From positions 1 through 25,570 of the forward strand of contig URXE01000032.1 of assembly GCA_900551815.1 (NCBI GenBank): a stretch of 25,570 nt of DNA. The letters are read 5' to 3'. The position numbers and the translations under genes are program-made. Below the pieces are notes generated by a model that was given only the letters and a program-made list of their open reading frames with translations, had not been told where the DNA came from and made no database searches. This DNA is from an uncultured Collinsella sp. (GTDB lineage Bacteria > Actinomycetota > Coriobacteriia > Coriobacteriales > Coriobacteriaceae). Positions 1-8,453 of this stretch are shown in pieces (the stretch's first letter is position 1; the number at the start of each line of letters is the position of its first letter).

Positions 1-54
1 GCAGGAAGCTTGGATACGCCTAGGCGCGGTCCAAGAAATCGTCCGCACCCCCAA

Positions 55-75
55 CCACGTTAGTTGGGGATTCGA
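55..75. repeat. Short hairpin near the left edge
   Basis: A 7-bp perfect inverted repeat, CCCCAAC and GTTGGGG, surrounds a 7-base loop at roughly 50-70. It is followed by a TTCGAA-centred segment that resembles a tRNA T-arm on the minus strand. Only three T-stem pairs form and no D-arm or anticodon arm follows, so I do not call a tRNA. It could be a second hairpin behind the carboxypeptidase terminator or a remnant of an upstream feature. Apart from this I see nothing in bases 1-84. Confidence 0.3.
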
Positions 76-78
76 ACC

Positions 79-114
79 CTCAAAAAATGAGGCGCCCCGC
101 CGGACGCCTCATTT
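79..114 (-). terminator. Rho-independent terminator of the D-Ala-D-Ala carboxypeptidase gene
   Basis: Read on the minus strand, a perfect 10-bp stem (AAATGAGGCG at 105-114 paired with 85-94) closes a 10-base GC-rich loop and runs directly into a T tract (bases 87-82). It lies 25 bases after the stop codon of the minus-strand gene, which is the expected place and orientation for its intrinsic terminator. Confidence 0.85.
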
Positions 115-139
115 GGTTCGATGTGATAACGCTTTGGCC

Positions 140-1480
140 CTACACCTCAGGAGCCTTGGCTACGGTTTCGCTCTCGGCTGTGAGCGGGCGGTTGTCGATG
201 CGGCGGCCCAGGCGGTCGAGCTTCACGAGCAGCCACTCGATGGGATTGGGCCCTGTTCCTTCCTCGTCGGCAACCAGGTCCATGACGGCAATCTTGGTGC
301 CGTCCTGTTTAAGCGTAACGCTGCCCACCTTATCGCCAACATGCACCGTGCCCGAAAGGCCATCGTAGCTAACCTTTTCGGTCACATCGCCGGCGAGTGA
401 GAACACCGTTGCCTGTGCGGCGGGGTCGGCGAGCGTGGCGTCGATCGTCTTGTCCGTCCAATCTGTCTGGCTAATGCGTGCCATGAGCGGGTTGCCGTTG
501 GCGGTCTTCTCCTGTGTATTGGCGATCGCGACCGTGACCTTGTGGCCGTAGTACCAGTTGGCAAGGGTCGCCGTATCGGTAAAGCGCTGGTCGGTGGTGG
601 TGGAGTTCAAAATAACGGTGTAGATCTCGTCGCCGTCGCGGTTGTAGGCGCTCGCAAAGCAATAGCCCGCGTCGTCGGTGGTGCCGGTCTTGCCGCCAAT
701 GTTTCCGTCCTGACCGAGCAAAACGTTGTGCGTGTCCATGGAATGCGAATGGTCTGAGCCGTCGGCGCCCGTGACCTCAATCCACGAATCCTCGCTCGCG
801 ACGACTTCGCGAAACGTATCGTTTTTCATGGCCTCCTGCATCATCAGTGCCACGTCATGTGCTGTCGAGTGCATATCGCCGACCCACTCGTCAAAGTCCA
901 GACCGTGTGGGTTCTCAAAGACCGTGCCGGTGCAGCCGAGCTTTTTGGCGCGCTCGTTCATGGCCTTTACAAAGGTGGCCACGGCGTCCTTGGTCTTGGG
1001 GTCGATCTTTTTGCCCACGTGCTCGGCAAGCACGATGGCGGCGTCGTTGCCCGAGGGGATCATCAGGCCGCGTAGTGCCTGCTCCACGGTGAGCTCGTCG
1101 CCTTCGAGCAGGCCGGCAGTCGAGTTGCCTACGGTGGCGGCAGCGTTGCTCACCGTGACTTTCTCGTCCATCTTGCAGTTTTCGACGGTCAGGATTGCGG
1201 TCATGACCTTGGTGATCGAGGCAATCTTGACCTGTTCATCGGCGCCGCGTCCATAGTAGACGGTGCCGTCCTTGCCCATAACAAGGGCATTCGTCGCCTC
1301 GATATCGGGCAGGTTTTCTGTCGTGATGCCGCGGACGTCGGCGGTCTTGCCGCAGACGTCGTCGGTCGTGAGCACTTGGGCGCCGGCAACAGCAGGCACG
1401 CCGGCAACAAGGGCGATGGCGCAGGTAAAGCCGGCGGCAAGCTGGGCGGAGCGCTTTGCAAAAGAGGTGAGGGACTTCAC
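140..1480 (-). CDS. D-alanyl-D-alanine carboxypeptidase (peptidase S11, penicillin-binding protein)
   Basis: This is a secreted or membrane-associated enzyme that removes the terminal D-Ala from peptidoglycan pentapeptides. The three active-site motifs of the S11 serine carboxypeptidases are all present: SITK (nucleophile Ser and Lys, about residue 88 from the start chosen here), SGN (about 143) and KTG (about 264). A C-terminal beta-rich domain follows. The N-terminus is a signal peptide: a K/R-containing n-region, a hydrophobic stretch LAAGFTCAIALVAGVPAV and a likely AGA cleavage site. The frame stays open upstream to a TTG at 1591, with a GTG at 1516. I chose the GTG at 1480 because it places the signal peptide at the very N-terminus and because a TATACT -10 box at 1525-1520 would start transcription downstream of both earlier codons. 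No good Shine-Dalgarno supports any of the three, so the start is uncertain. It is divergent from the VanRS-like pair. Function is secure. Confidence 0.93.
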   Translation of the reverse strand: MKSLTSFAKRSAQLAAGFTCAIALVAGVPAVAGAQVLTTDDVCGKTADVRGITTENLPDIEATNALVMGKDGTVYYGRGADEQVKIASITKVMTAILTVENCKMDEKVTVSNAAATVGNSTAGLLEGDELTVEQALRGLMIPSGNDAAIVLAEHVGKKIDPKTKDAVATFVKAMNERAKKLGCTGTVFENPHGLDFDEWVGDMHSTAHDVALMMQEAMKNDTFREVVASEDSWIEVTGADGSDHSHSMDTHNVLLGQDGNIGGKTGTTDDAGYCFASAYNRDGDEIYTVILNSTTTDQRFTDTATLANWYYGHKVTVAIANTQEKTANGNPLMARISQTDWTDKTIDATLADPAAQATVFSLAGDVTEKVSYDGLSGTVHVGDKVGSVTLKQDGTKIAVMDLVADEEGTGPNPIEWLLVKLDRLGRRIDNRPLTAESETVAKAPEV

Positions 1481-1519
1481 AGATTTCGCTTTCGACGGGA
1501 TGGTCTCTTCTGGCACTAG

Positions 1520-1525
1520 AGTATA
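1520..1525 (-). promoter_or_regulatory. Candidate -10 box for the carboxypeptidase gene
   Basis: TATACT on the minus strand matches the sigma-70-type -10 consensus at five of six bases. No convincing -35 lies 16-18 bases upstream. It is useful mainly because it argues against the two upstream start codons (1516 and 1591). Confidence 0.35.
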
Positions 1526-1651
1526 TCGTTTGCCGGCGACGACGATCGTTGCGTGCGCGCATGGCCCGCATTCGTGCTCGAACGGGCGCAAGGGTGCTTA
1601 AGGTCGACTTAATCGCCCGCGCTTGTTGTGTGTGGCGGGCGCCGCCTCGGG

Positions 1652-1657
1652 CATAAT
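1652..1657 (+). promoter_or_regulatory. Candidate -10 box for the VanRS-like operon
   Basis: CATAAT matches TATAAT at five of six bases and lies about 20 bases upstream of the response regulator start. The Shine-Dalgarno GAGAGGAG follows directly at about 1664-1671, so the leader would be very short. The -35 region (TTGTGT-like, about 1626-1631) is poorly spaced, so the call is weak. Confidence 0.35.
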
Positions 1658-1677
1658 GGAGCGCGAGAGGAGCACGC

Positions 1678-2373
1678 ATGAACGAGCGCATACTGGTAGT
1701 TGATGACGAGAAGGCCATCGCCGACCTGGTTGGTATCTACCTTACAAAAGAGGGCTTTGATGTCCAGATTGCCTACAGCGGGGCCGATGCGGCCAAGGCA
1801 ATCCTGGAGCAAGAGTTTGACCTGGCGCTGCTCGATGTCATGCTGCCCGATATCGACGGCTTTGAGCTGCTGCGTACCATCCGTGCCGGCCATACCTATC
1901 CCGTAATTATGTTGACGGCACGCGATGCCCAGCAGGATAAGATCGAAGGCCTTTCTCTTGGCGCGGACGATTACGTGGTCAAGCCGTTCCGCCCGCTGGA
2001 GCTCATCGCGCGCGTTCATGCTCAGTTGCGCCGCTACACCAGCTACGGTAGCCGCGCGCAGGCGACCGAGTCGCCGACCCTCCAGCTCGACGGCCTCGAG
2101 ATCAACCGTGACGCTCGCTCCGTGACGGTGGACGGTGCGCCGGTGCGCCTCACGCCCATCGAGTATTCCATCTTGCTGTATCTGGCCGAGCATCACGGCA
2201 GCGTAGTGCCCGTGGAAGACCTGTTCCGCGCGGTGTGGAACGAGGACTTTATGCCCGGCTCCAACAATACGGTGATGGTGCACATTCGTCACCTGCGCGA
2301 AAAGATCGGTGACGACGCCCAGAAGCCGCGTTTTATCAAAAACGTTTGGGGCGTCGGCTATATCATCGAATAA
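1678..2373 (+). CDS. OmpR/PhoB-family response regulator, VanR-like
   Basis: This is a DNA-binding response regulator of 231 residues, the usual length for the family. The receiver domain (about 1-118) has the acidic pair D9/D10, the phospho-acceptor D53 in LLDVMLPD, T80 in MLTARD and K102 in VVKPF. The C-terminal half is a winged-helix domain ending in the typical RGVGY-like wing (here WGVGYIIE). The ATG has a good GAGAGGAG ribosome binding site about 7 bases upstream. It is followed after 25 bases by its cognate kinase, whose catalytic domain is VanS-like. It is therefore probably a VanR-type regulator of envelope genes, perhaps including the divergent carboxypeptidase; that target is an inference. 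Confidence 0.92.
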   Translation: MNERILVVDDEKAIADLVGIYLTKEGFDVQIAYSGADAAKAILEQEFDLALLDVMLPDIDGFELLRTIRAGHTYPVIMLTARDAQQDKIEGLSLGADDYVVKPFRPLELIARVHAQLRRYTSYGSRAQATESPTLQLDGLEINRDARSVTVDGAPVRLTPIEYSILLYLAEHHGSVVPVEDLFRAVWNEDFMPGSNNTVMVHIRHLREKIGDDAQKPRFIKNVWGVGYIIE

Positions 2374-2398
2374 CGCCTTAGTTTGCGAGGACATGGAC

Positions 2399-3637
2399 AT
2401 GACAAAAGACGATAAGCAGGCGTTTGAGGTGCCCGATCGGCTCTTTGAATATGTAAGGGCGGTCGTCGATAATCGCGCACTTGCGACGGTGCTGCTCTTT
2501 TTGCTGAGTCTGCTGCTGATCGGCATTGATAACATTGCCGGTATCTTGGCGGTGCTACTCATCGGCTTCTTGCTGATCGATCGCTTTGAAATCGTGCGTC
2601 GTTGCGTGGTAATCGGCGGTGCCGCGTGGGCCATGACGCTGGCGATCGGCGCCATGGCACTCGCTGGCATTGAGGGACCGGTGCTGTTCGATGCCGGCTT
2701 TGTATTCAACATGCTTGGCTTTGTCTTGGCGCTCGCCGTGTGCGTCCTGTTCTTTTGCGGCCGCGCTCTGTACTACCAGGGCTATGAGCAGGGTGAGCAG
2801 CATTCCGACCGCGTGCTTGCCGCCCGTATTCAGGACCGTCTGATCGATCATCCCGACGCGTGGGACAACATCGACGGCGACTTCCTGGAGGTCGAGGGTG
2901 TGCTCAACCGTGTGCGCGATCGCGAGCGCAAAGTCCAGCAAACCCTGCGTGACGAGTCACATCGCAAGGACGATTTGGTCACATACTTGGCGCATGACTT
3001 GCGCACGCCGCTTGCCAGCGTGGTGGGCTACCTCTCGCTGTTGCAGGAGGCGCCCGACCTGCCGGTTGAGCAGCGCGCACACTTTACGGGCGTGGCGCTC
3101 GACAAGGCGCACCGACTCGACGCGCTTATTGAGGAGTTCTTTGATATCACGCGCTTTGACTTCCACGATATTGTGCTCACGCGCGGCTACGTCGACCTGG
3201 GATTGCTGCTGGCGCAGGTGGCCGATGAGTTCTATCCCATTCTCAACGAGCAGCACAAAGATGTCCAAGTTGATGTGCGTGAGGACCTGACGGTGCTCGT
3301 GGATGGCGACAAGATGGCTCGCGTGTTCAACAACATCATGAAAAACGCCATCGCCTATAGCTACGAAGGATCGACCATTGCGATCGAGGCCCGACGCCAA
3401 GATGACGGTGGCGTGCGAATTCGCTTTATCAATCAGGGTGATCCGATTCCGGCGGCTAAGCTCAAGGTGATCTTTGAGAAGTTCTATCGCCTGGACGCGG
3501 CACGTGCGACCAATCGCGGTGGTGCCGGCCTGGGTCTTGCCATCGCCAAGGAGATTGTCGCGGCGCACGGCGGCACCATTGCGTGCGAATCGACGCCCGA
3601 GCACACGGTGTTTACCATTGCGCTGCCCGCTGCATAA
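2399..3637 (+). CDS. Sensor histidine kinase, VanS-like
   Basis: This is a membrane histidine kinase of about 412 residues. Hydrophobic segments near residues 27-61, 69-92 and 99-122 suggest three or four membrane helices with almost no extracellular loop, so it probably senses within or close to the membrane. The HisKA box is YLAHDLRTPLASVVGY with phospho-acceptor H199. The ATPase domain shows an N-box with N312/N316, FEKFYRLD, and GGAGLGLAIAKEIV near 375-387; the last two closely follow the wording of VanS kinases. The G1 box is degenerate (NQGDPI), as in VanS. I chose ATG 2399 over the longer open frame from 2309 because GAGG at 2387-2390 is correctly spaced; ATG 2393 is too close to it. 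Substrate signal unknown. Vancomycin-type ligand genes (vanH, vanA, vanX) are absent here. Confidence 0.9.
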   Translation: MTKDDKQAFEVPDRLFEYVRAVVDNRALATVLLFLLSLLLIGIDNIAGILAVLLIGFLLIDRFEIVRRCVVIGGAAWAMTLAIGAMALAGIEGPVLFDAGFVFNMLGFVLALAVCVLFFCGRALYYQGYEQGEQHSDRVLAARIQDRLIDHPDAWDNIDGDFLEVEGVLNRVRDRERKVQQTLRDESHRKDDLVTYLAHDLRTPLASVVGYLSLLQEAPDLPVEQRAHFTGVALDKAHRLDALIEEFFDITRFDFHDIVLTRGYVDLGLLLAQVADEFYPILNEQHKDVQVDVREDLTVLVDGDKMARVFNNIMKNAIAYSYEGSTIAIEARRQDDGGVRIRFINQGDPIPAAKLKVIFEKFYRLDAARATNRGGAGLGLAIAKEIVAAHGGTIACESTPEHTVFTIALPAA

Positions 3638-3658
3638 CCAGCGTGCCCTTACAAACAC

Positions 3659-3685
3659 TTGACAATGCGCTCACGTGAGTATGAG
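3659..3685 (+). promoter_or_regulatory. Candidate promoter of pstB with palindromic spacer
   Basis: A perfect -35 TTGACA at 3659-3664 is followed after 15 bases by TATGAG at 3680-3685. The spacer carries the exact 10-base palindrome CTCACGTGAG (3670-3679), positioned where a repressor or activator would contact the promoter. The spacing is short, so the -10 assignment is tentative. Confidence 0.45.
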
Positions 3686-3698
3686 CCGCGATTTCTAC

Positions 3699-3726
3699 TA
3701 TCGATACTGCTGAATTGATATCGATA
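3699..3726. repeat. Two TATCGATA palindromes exactly 20 bp apart
   Basis: The 8-base palindrome TATCGATA occurs at 3699-3706 and again at 3719-3726, so the copies sit two helical turns apart on the same DNA face, just upstream of the pstB ribosome binding site. This is a plausible paired operator between promoter and gene; the binding protein is unknown. Confidence 0.5.
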
Positions 3727-3740
3727 TGGAGGTATGCGGT

Positions 3741-4616
<876 letters not shown>

Positions 4617-4680
4617 TACCATCTAGTGCAGGCGCCTTTAGGGTTAAGATGCGGTCATGCCGGCCGCAGAGGGGTTCAAC

Positions 4681-5409
4681 ATGATCTATTACGTCGAGGA
4701 CGATGACAACATCAGGGATTTGACGGTCTACGCACTGCGCAAGCAGGGAATCGAGGCCGAGGGCTTTTCGTGCGATGGCGAGTTTAAGGCCGCCGTGGCG
4801 CGACGGGTGCCCGATGCTGTGCTGCTCGACATCATGCTGCCCGATACCGACGGCTTGGCGATTATGCGTCGCCTGCGTGCCGATCGCCTGACGGCGACGG
4901 TGCCCATTATGATGCTCACCGCCAAGGACACCGAGCTCGACAAGGTCATGGCGCTCGATGGCGGTGCCGACGATTACCTGACCAAGCCGTTCTCGCTTAT
5001 GGAACTCGCTAGCCGTTGCCGTGCGCTGCTGCGCCGCGGCGGCATGGTCAAGCAGGCGAGCGATGTGCTCAGCGTGGGCGATATCGTACTTTCGCCCAGC
5101 CACCGCGAAGTGACTGTTGCCGGTGAACCGCTCAAGCTCACGCTGCGCGAATTCGACCTGCTCGAGTACCTCATGCGCAAACCTGGCGTGGTCTTTACTC
5201 GCGAGTCGCTGCTGCAGAGCGTATGGGGCTGGGACTTCGACGGCGGTTCGCGCACCGTCGACGTGCATGTGCAGACGCTCCGCCAAAAGCTCGGCGAGCG
5301 TGCGAGCGCCATAGAGACCGTGCGCGGCGTGGGCTATCGTCTGGCCGAGCCTACGGCCGATGACGATGCCGAAGGAGCCGGCAGCGCGGCTAGCGCATCG
5401 GAGGAGTAG
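4681..5409 (+). CDS. phoB: PhoB-like response regulator of the OmpR family
   Basis: This is a response regulator of about 242 residues. The receiver domain has the acidic cluster D7/D8/D9, phospho-acceptor D50 (LLDIMLPDTDG), T80 (MMLTAKD) and K102 (TKPF). The winged-helix output domain ends in VRGVGYRL. The tail of about 20 residues is acidic and alanine/serine-rich and probably disordered. ATG 4681 is preceded by GAGGGG with good spacing; the in-frame ATG at 4657 lacks a site. The next gene, a PhoR-like kinase, begins 4 bases after the stop, with its ribosome binding site inside this gene's end, so the two are translationally coupled. The position directly after pstB makes phosphate control (PhoB/PhoP type) the best assignment, but sequence alone does not prove the signal. 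Confidence 0.88.
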   Translation: MIYYVEDDDNIRDLTVYALRKQGIEAEGFSCDGEFKAAVARRVPDAVLLDIMLPDTDGLAIMRRLRADRLTATVPIMMLTAKDTELDKVMALDGGADDYLTKPFSLMELASRCRALLRRGGMVKQASDVLSVGDIVLSPSHREVTVAGEPLKLTLREFDLLEYLMRKPGVVFTRESLLQSVWGWDFDGGSRTVDVHVQTLRQKLGERASAIETVRGVGYRLAEPTADDDAEGAGSAASASEE

Positions 5410-5412
5410 CTC

Positions 5413-6837
5413 GTGGTCTTAGCCCCCCAGGGAAAACGTACCCTGTCACATCGCGTGTTCGCGACGATTTTTCTCTGCGCTATGGCGGTTATCGTGGCGT
5501 TTACGGTGTTGGGCGCGTTCTTTGTGCAAAATACCCTGGCAGATGCCACGAGCGCCAACCTTTCGCAGGAAACCGAGCTTATTGCCGCTGCCCTCAATGA
5601 GCAGCAGGAGCCCATTGCCTTTCTGCGCAGTCTCGATCGCGAGGACTTGCGCATCACGCTGATCAACAAGGACGGGTCGGTTGCCTACGACAACGAGGCG
5701 TCGCCTTCTATGCTGCCCAATCACGGCGATCGTCCCGAGGTCGCCAAGGCTTTCGAGAGCGGCTCGGGTTCTGCGGAGCGCGCAAGCTCCACGCTCGACG
5801 AGATTATGCTGTACCGAGCCGTCCGACTTAATAACGGCCAGGTTGTTCGCTTGGCGCAGGCCCAGCCTGGCGTTGCGGCGATTCTGATGTCTCTCGTGGC
5901 GCCGATGCTGCTCATTGCGGCGGCAGGTGCGGTGCTCTCGTTTTTCTTGGCGCGTCGTGAGTCCCGCGCCATCATTGAGCCGTTGCAGGAGGTCGATCTG
6001 GACCATCCTCGCCGCAGCTACGAGCATGCTTATGCCGAGATGGTTCCCATGCTCGAGCGCATTGAGTCGCAACGCCAGGAGCTCAAGCGCCAGATGGCGG
6101 TGCTGTCGGACAACGACCGCATGCGCCGCGAGTTCACGGCCAATATCACCCATGAGCTCAAGACCCCGCTTACGGCAATCTCGGGCTATGCCGAGCTCAT
6201 TGCGAACGGCATGGTCGAGGGTGAGGACGATTTGCGCACCTTTGGCGGCCGCATCTACCGTGAGGCGGGCCGTTTGGCGGCGCTCGTCAACGATATCCTC
6301 ACGCTTTCGAACTTGGATGAGGCCGAGCGTGCGAGCGATGGCGAGGCGGTGCCTATTGGCTCCACGGAGCCCATTGAGCTTTCGCGTGCTATCTATGCGG
6401 TCGAGCAGCGTCTTGAGCAGGTCGCTCGTCAGGCAAATGTGGCGATAGGCCATGAGACCAAGCCTGTGGTCGTCGAAGGCGTATCGCGTCTGATCGATGA
6501 GCTCATCTATAACCTGGCGAGCAACGCCATTCGCTACAACCGGCCCGGCGGTACGGTGACGTTGCGGTGCGGAACCAACGACGACGGGCACCCGTATCTG
6601 TCGGTTGCCGACACGGGTATTGGCATTGCGCCCGAGGAGCAGGGTAAGGTGTTCGAGCGTTTCTATCGCGTTGACAAGAGTCGTTCTAAAGCGCGCGGTG
6701 GAACGGGTCTGGGTCTGGCCATCGTCAAGCATGCCGCCCTGTATCATCACGCCTCGCTCGATCTGTCAAGCGAGTTGGGGGTGGGGACCACCATCACGGT
6801 GACGTTTCCCGTGCAACAGGACGAGCAGTTCGTGTAG
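5413..6837 (+). CDS. phoR: PhoR-like sensor histidine kinase
   Basis: This is a 474-residue membrane kinase. The start is GTG with GGAGGAG in the end of the upstream gene about 8 bases before. Topology: membrane helix about 16-38, an extracellular domain of about 115 residues, a second helix about 157-179, a helical linker, then HisKA with phospho-acceptor H247 in ITHELKTPLTAISGY. The ATPase domain has N-box LASNAIRYN (about 368-376), ADTGIGIAPEEQGKVFERFY (about 399-418) and GGTGLGLAIVKH (about 429-440). This wording is typical of PhoR/ResE-type kinases. It should phosphorylate the regulator encoded just upstream, responding to phosphate availability if the pstB linkage is meaningful. Confidence 0.88.
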   Translation: MVLAPQGKRTLSHRVFATIFLCAMAVIVAFTVLGAFFVQNTLADATSANLSQETELIAAALNEQQEPIAFLRSLDREDLRITLINKDGSVAYDNEASPSMLPNHGDRPEVAKAFESGSGSAERASSTLDEIMLYRAVRLNNGQVVRLAQAQPGVAAILMSLVAPMLLIAAAGAVLSFFLARRESRAIIEPLQEVDLDHPRRSYEHAYAEMVPMLERIESQRQELKRQMAVLSDNDRMRREFTANITHELKTPLTAISGYAELIANGMVEGEDDLRTFGGRIYREAGRLAALVNDILTLSNLDEAERASDGEAVPIGSTEPIELSRAIYAVEQRLEQVARQANVAIGHETKPVVVEGVSRLIDELIYNLASNAIRYNRPGGTVTLRCGTNDDGHPYLSVADTGIGIAPEEQGKVFERFYRVDKSRSKARGGTGLGLAIVKHAALYHHASLDLSSELGVGTTITVTFPVQQDEQFV

Positions 6838-6861
6838 CGGTACTGCAAACATGTGAATTTC

Positions 6862-6890
6862 ACGCCGCATCGGGGCTGCCGGTGCGGCGT
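6862..6890 (+). terminator. Probable terminator hairpin after the PhoR-like gene
   Basis: ACGCCGCA (6862-6869) pairs perfectly with TGCGGCGT (6883-6890). The stem extends inward by a wobble pair and three G-C pairs to a 5-base loop, giving about 12 bp. It lies 24 bases after the stop codon, but what follows (TAATGTT) is a poor U tract, so termination efficiency is doubtful. Confidence 0.5.
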
Positions 6891-6893
6891 TAA

Positions 6894-6926
6894 TGTTGCG
6901 CAACAATGGTGTAAGCGCTGTATCTT
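6894..6926 (+). promoter_or_regulatory. Candidate promoter and palindromic operator of the capsule-regulation operon
   Basis: The exact 12-base palindrome TGTTGCGCAACA (6894-6905) contains TTGCGC (6897-6902), which with an 18-base spacer faces TATCTT (6921-6926). A second AT-rich -10-like element, TATTAT, lies at 6961-6966, closer to the gene. The palindrome over the -35 would suit a repressor site. Confidence 0.4.
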
Positions 6927-7013
6927 ATGTATAGAGTTCGGACATGGCAAGAAGATGCGATATTATACGAGCAGTTTTGTCGATATGAACTAGGGAAATG
7001 AAAGGCAAGCTGC

Positions 7014-7670
7014 ATGACCCTTCTCGAACTGTTCCAGCTGCTTAAAAAGCACCTTAAGCTGGTCATCGCCCTCCCGGTGGTCTGCGCGATCGCCATGGGC
7101 GTCGTGTCCTTTACCATGATGGACAACACCTACACCGCCACGACGAGCATGTACATTCTCGCCAAAACCGATGGTAGCCAGACGAGCTACTACAACGACC
7201 TGTCGGCGAGCCAGATGCTCTCCAACGATATCGCGACGCTGCTCGATAGCGACAGCGTCAAGAGCGGCGCTGCTAAGGAGCTTGGCCTTTCCAACTTGGA
7301 TGATTACAAGGTGAGCGTTACGAGCGAGACCACGACTCGTGTCATTTCGCTGTCCGTGACCGGCGACAGCCCCGACGATGCCGCCGCTGTCGCCAACGCC
7401 ATCGCCAACTCGGTGTCTACCGTGGCTCAGGACGTTGACGCCGCCCAGGCCGTCAACGTGATCGATAAGGCAAAGATCCCCAACCAGCCCAGCGGCCCCA
7501 ACCGCAAGCTCTACATCGCGGTCGCCGCTCTGGCCGGCCTGTTCGTCGCCGTTGCAATTGTCGTGCTGCTCGACATGCTCAATACCCGCGTCCGCTCCGT
7601 TGACGATGCCGTCGAACTGCTCGGTGTGCCCGTTATCGGTCGTTTCCCCGTTTTGAAGGGCGGTAAGTAA
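7014..7670 (+). CDS. Wzz/CpsC-like polysaccharide chain-length and kinase-activator membrane protein
   Basis: This 218-residue protein has the standard architecture of the polysaccharide co-polymerases: a membrane helix at about 16-34, an extracellular domain of about 130 residues, then a proline-containing stretch (IPNQPSGP, about 155-161) and a second membrane helix at about 166-187. A short cytoplasmic tail ends in VPVIGRFPVLKGGK. In Gram-positive systems (CpsC, YwqC, CapA) the C-terminal tail activates the partner tyrosine kinase, and the pair sets polymer length and export. The kinase gene starts 3 bases after its stop. AAAGG lies about 8 bases before the ATG. No glycosyltransferase, flippase or polymerase gene is next to it in the window. 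Confidence 0.88.
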   Translation: MTLLELFQLLKKHLKLVIALPVVCAIAMGVVSFTMMDNTYTATTSMYILAKTDGSQTSYYNDLSASQMLSNDIATLLDSDSVKSGAAKELGLSNLDDYKVSVTSETTTRVISLSVTGDSPDDAAAVANAIANSVSTVAQDVDAAQAVNVIDKAKIPNQPSGPNRKLYIAVAALAGLFVAVAIVVLLDMLNTRVRSVDDAVELLGVPVIGRFPVLKGGK

Positions 7671-7673
7671 TTC

Positions 7674-8429
7674 ATGGCCCGTAAAAAGAAAACCAGCGAT
7701 ACCCTCGCCTTTAGCAACGCAGCCAAGACGCTGCTGGCAAACATTCGCTTTGCGAGTGTCGATACGCCGATCAAGTCCATTACCTTGACGTCCTCCATCC
7801 CTAACGAGGGCAAGTCCACCATTGCGGTCAACCTGGCTCAGGCCATTGCGACCAGCGGCAAGAGCGTCCTTCTCGTCGAGTGCGACATGCGTCACCGTAC
7901 GCTTGCCAACCTGCTGGGCCTCCGTCATTCCGGTGGCCTGTACGCCGTCCTTTCCGACCAGATGTCGATTGACGAGGCTGTCGTCGAAACCGGCCAGCCC
8001 AACTTCTTCTTCCTCGACGCCGAGCCGCGCATTCCCAACCCGGCTGACATTATCGCCTCGCGCCGCTTTGCCAAGCTGGTTGCCGCGCTGGAGGAGAAGT
8101 ACCAGTACGTTATTTTCGATACGCCGCCCGTGGGCACCTTTGTCGATGCCGCCGAGGTCGCCGCGATTACCGACGGCACCATCTACGTTATCCGTGAGGA
8201 CTTCGCCAAGCGCAACGAGATCATTGCCGCCTTCGACCAGCTCAACAAGGCCGAGGTTAACGTAATTGGCACGGTTATGAACTGCTGTGAGACCTCGAGC
8301 CATGACTACTGTTACTCTTACTATGGCGAGGACAAGGGCCAGAACAACGCTGTCGCCGGAGTTAACCCTGCTGTTGGCGGTGCCGCTGCAACGGGGACCC
8401 CTGCGAAGGCGAAGCGTTTTAAGAAATAG
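7674..8429 (+). CDS. CpsD-like tyrosine-protein kinase (BY-kinase)
   Basis: This 251-residue cytoplasmic P-loop kinase belongs to the capsular exopolysaccharide family. Visible motifs: Walker A with NEGKST (about 44-49), Walker A' LLVECDMR (about 66-73, with VEC where the family usually has a D-x-D pattern), and Walker B VIFDTPP (about 146-152). Near the C-terminus a tyrosine cluster, DYCYSYYGED (Y212, Y214, Y216, Y217), is the expected autophosphorylation site. After it comes a 30-residue alanine/glycine-rich, basic-ended tail. It should work with the membrane protein upstream as activator and be dephosphorylated by the PHP phosphatase downstream; the three genes form a tight operon. Confidence 0.92.
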   Translation: MARKKKTSDTLAFSNAAKTLLANIRFASVDTPIKSITLTSSIPNEGKSTIAVNLAQAIATSGKSVLLVECDMRHRTLANLLGLRHSGGLYAVLSDQMSIDEAVVETGQPNFFFLDAEPRIPNPADIIASRRFAKLVAALEEKYQYVIFDTPPVGTFVDAAEVAAITDGTIYVIREDFAKRNEIIAAFDQLNKAEVNVIGTVMNCCETSSHDYCYSYYGEDKGQNNAVAGVNPAVGGAAATGTPAKAKRFKK

Positions 8430-8453
8430 CAACGACGCAGATAAGAGGGCGAT

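Noticed and set aside
50..90. Possible tRNA or phage attachment remnant at the left edge
   Set aside because: The TTCGAA segment resembles a T-loop, but only three T-stem pairs form and no other tRNA arm is present; no matching direct repeat was seen in the window.
140..3637. Glycopeptide resistance cassette
   Set aside because: The sensor pair is VanRS-like, but no D-Ala-D-Lac ligase, dehydrogenase or VanX dipeptidase is present and the carboxypeptidase is an ordinary S11 enzyme rather than VanY.
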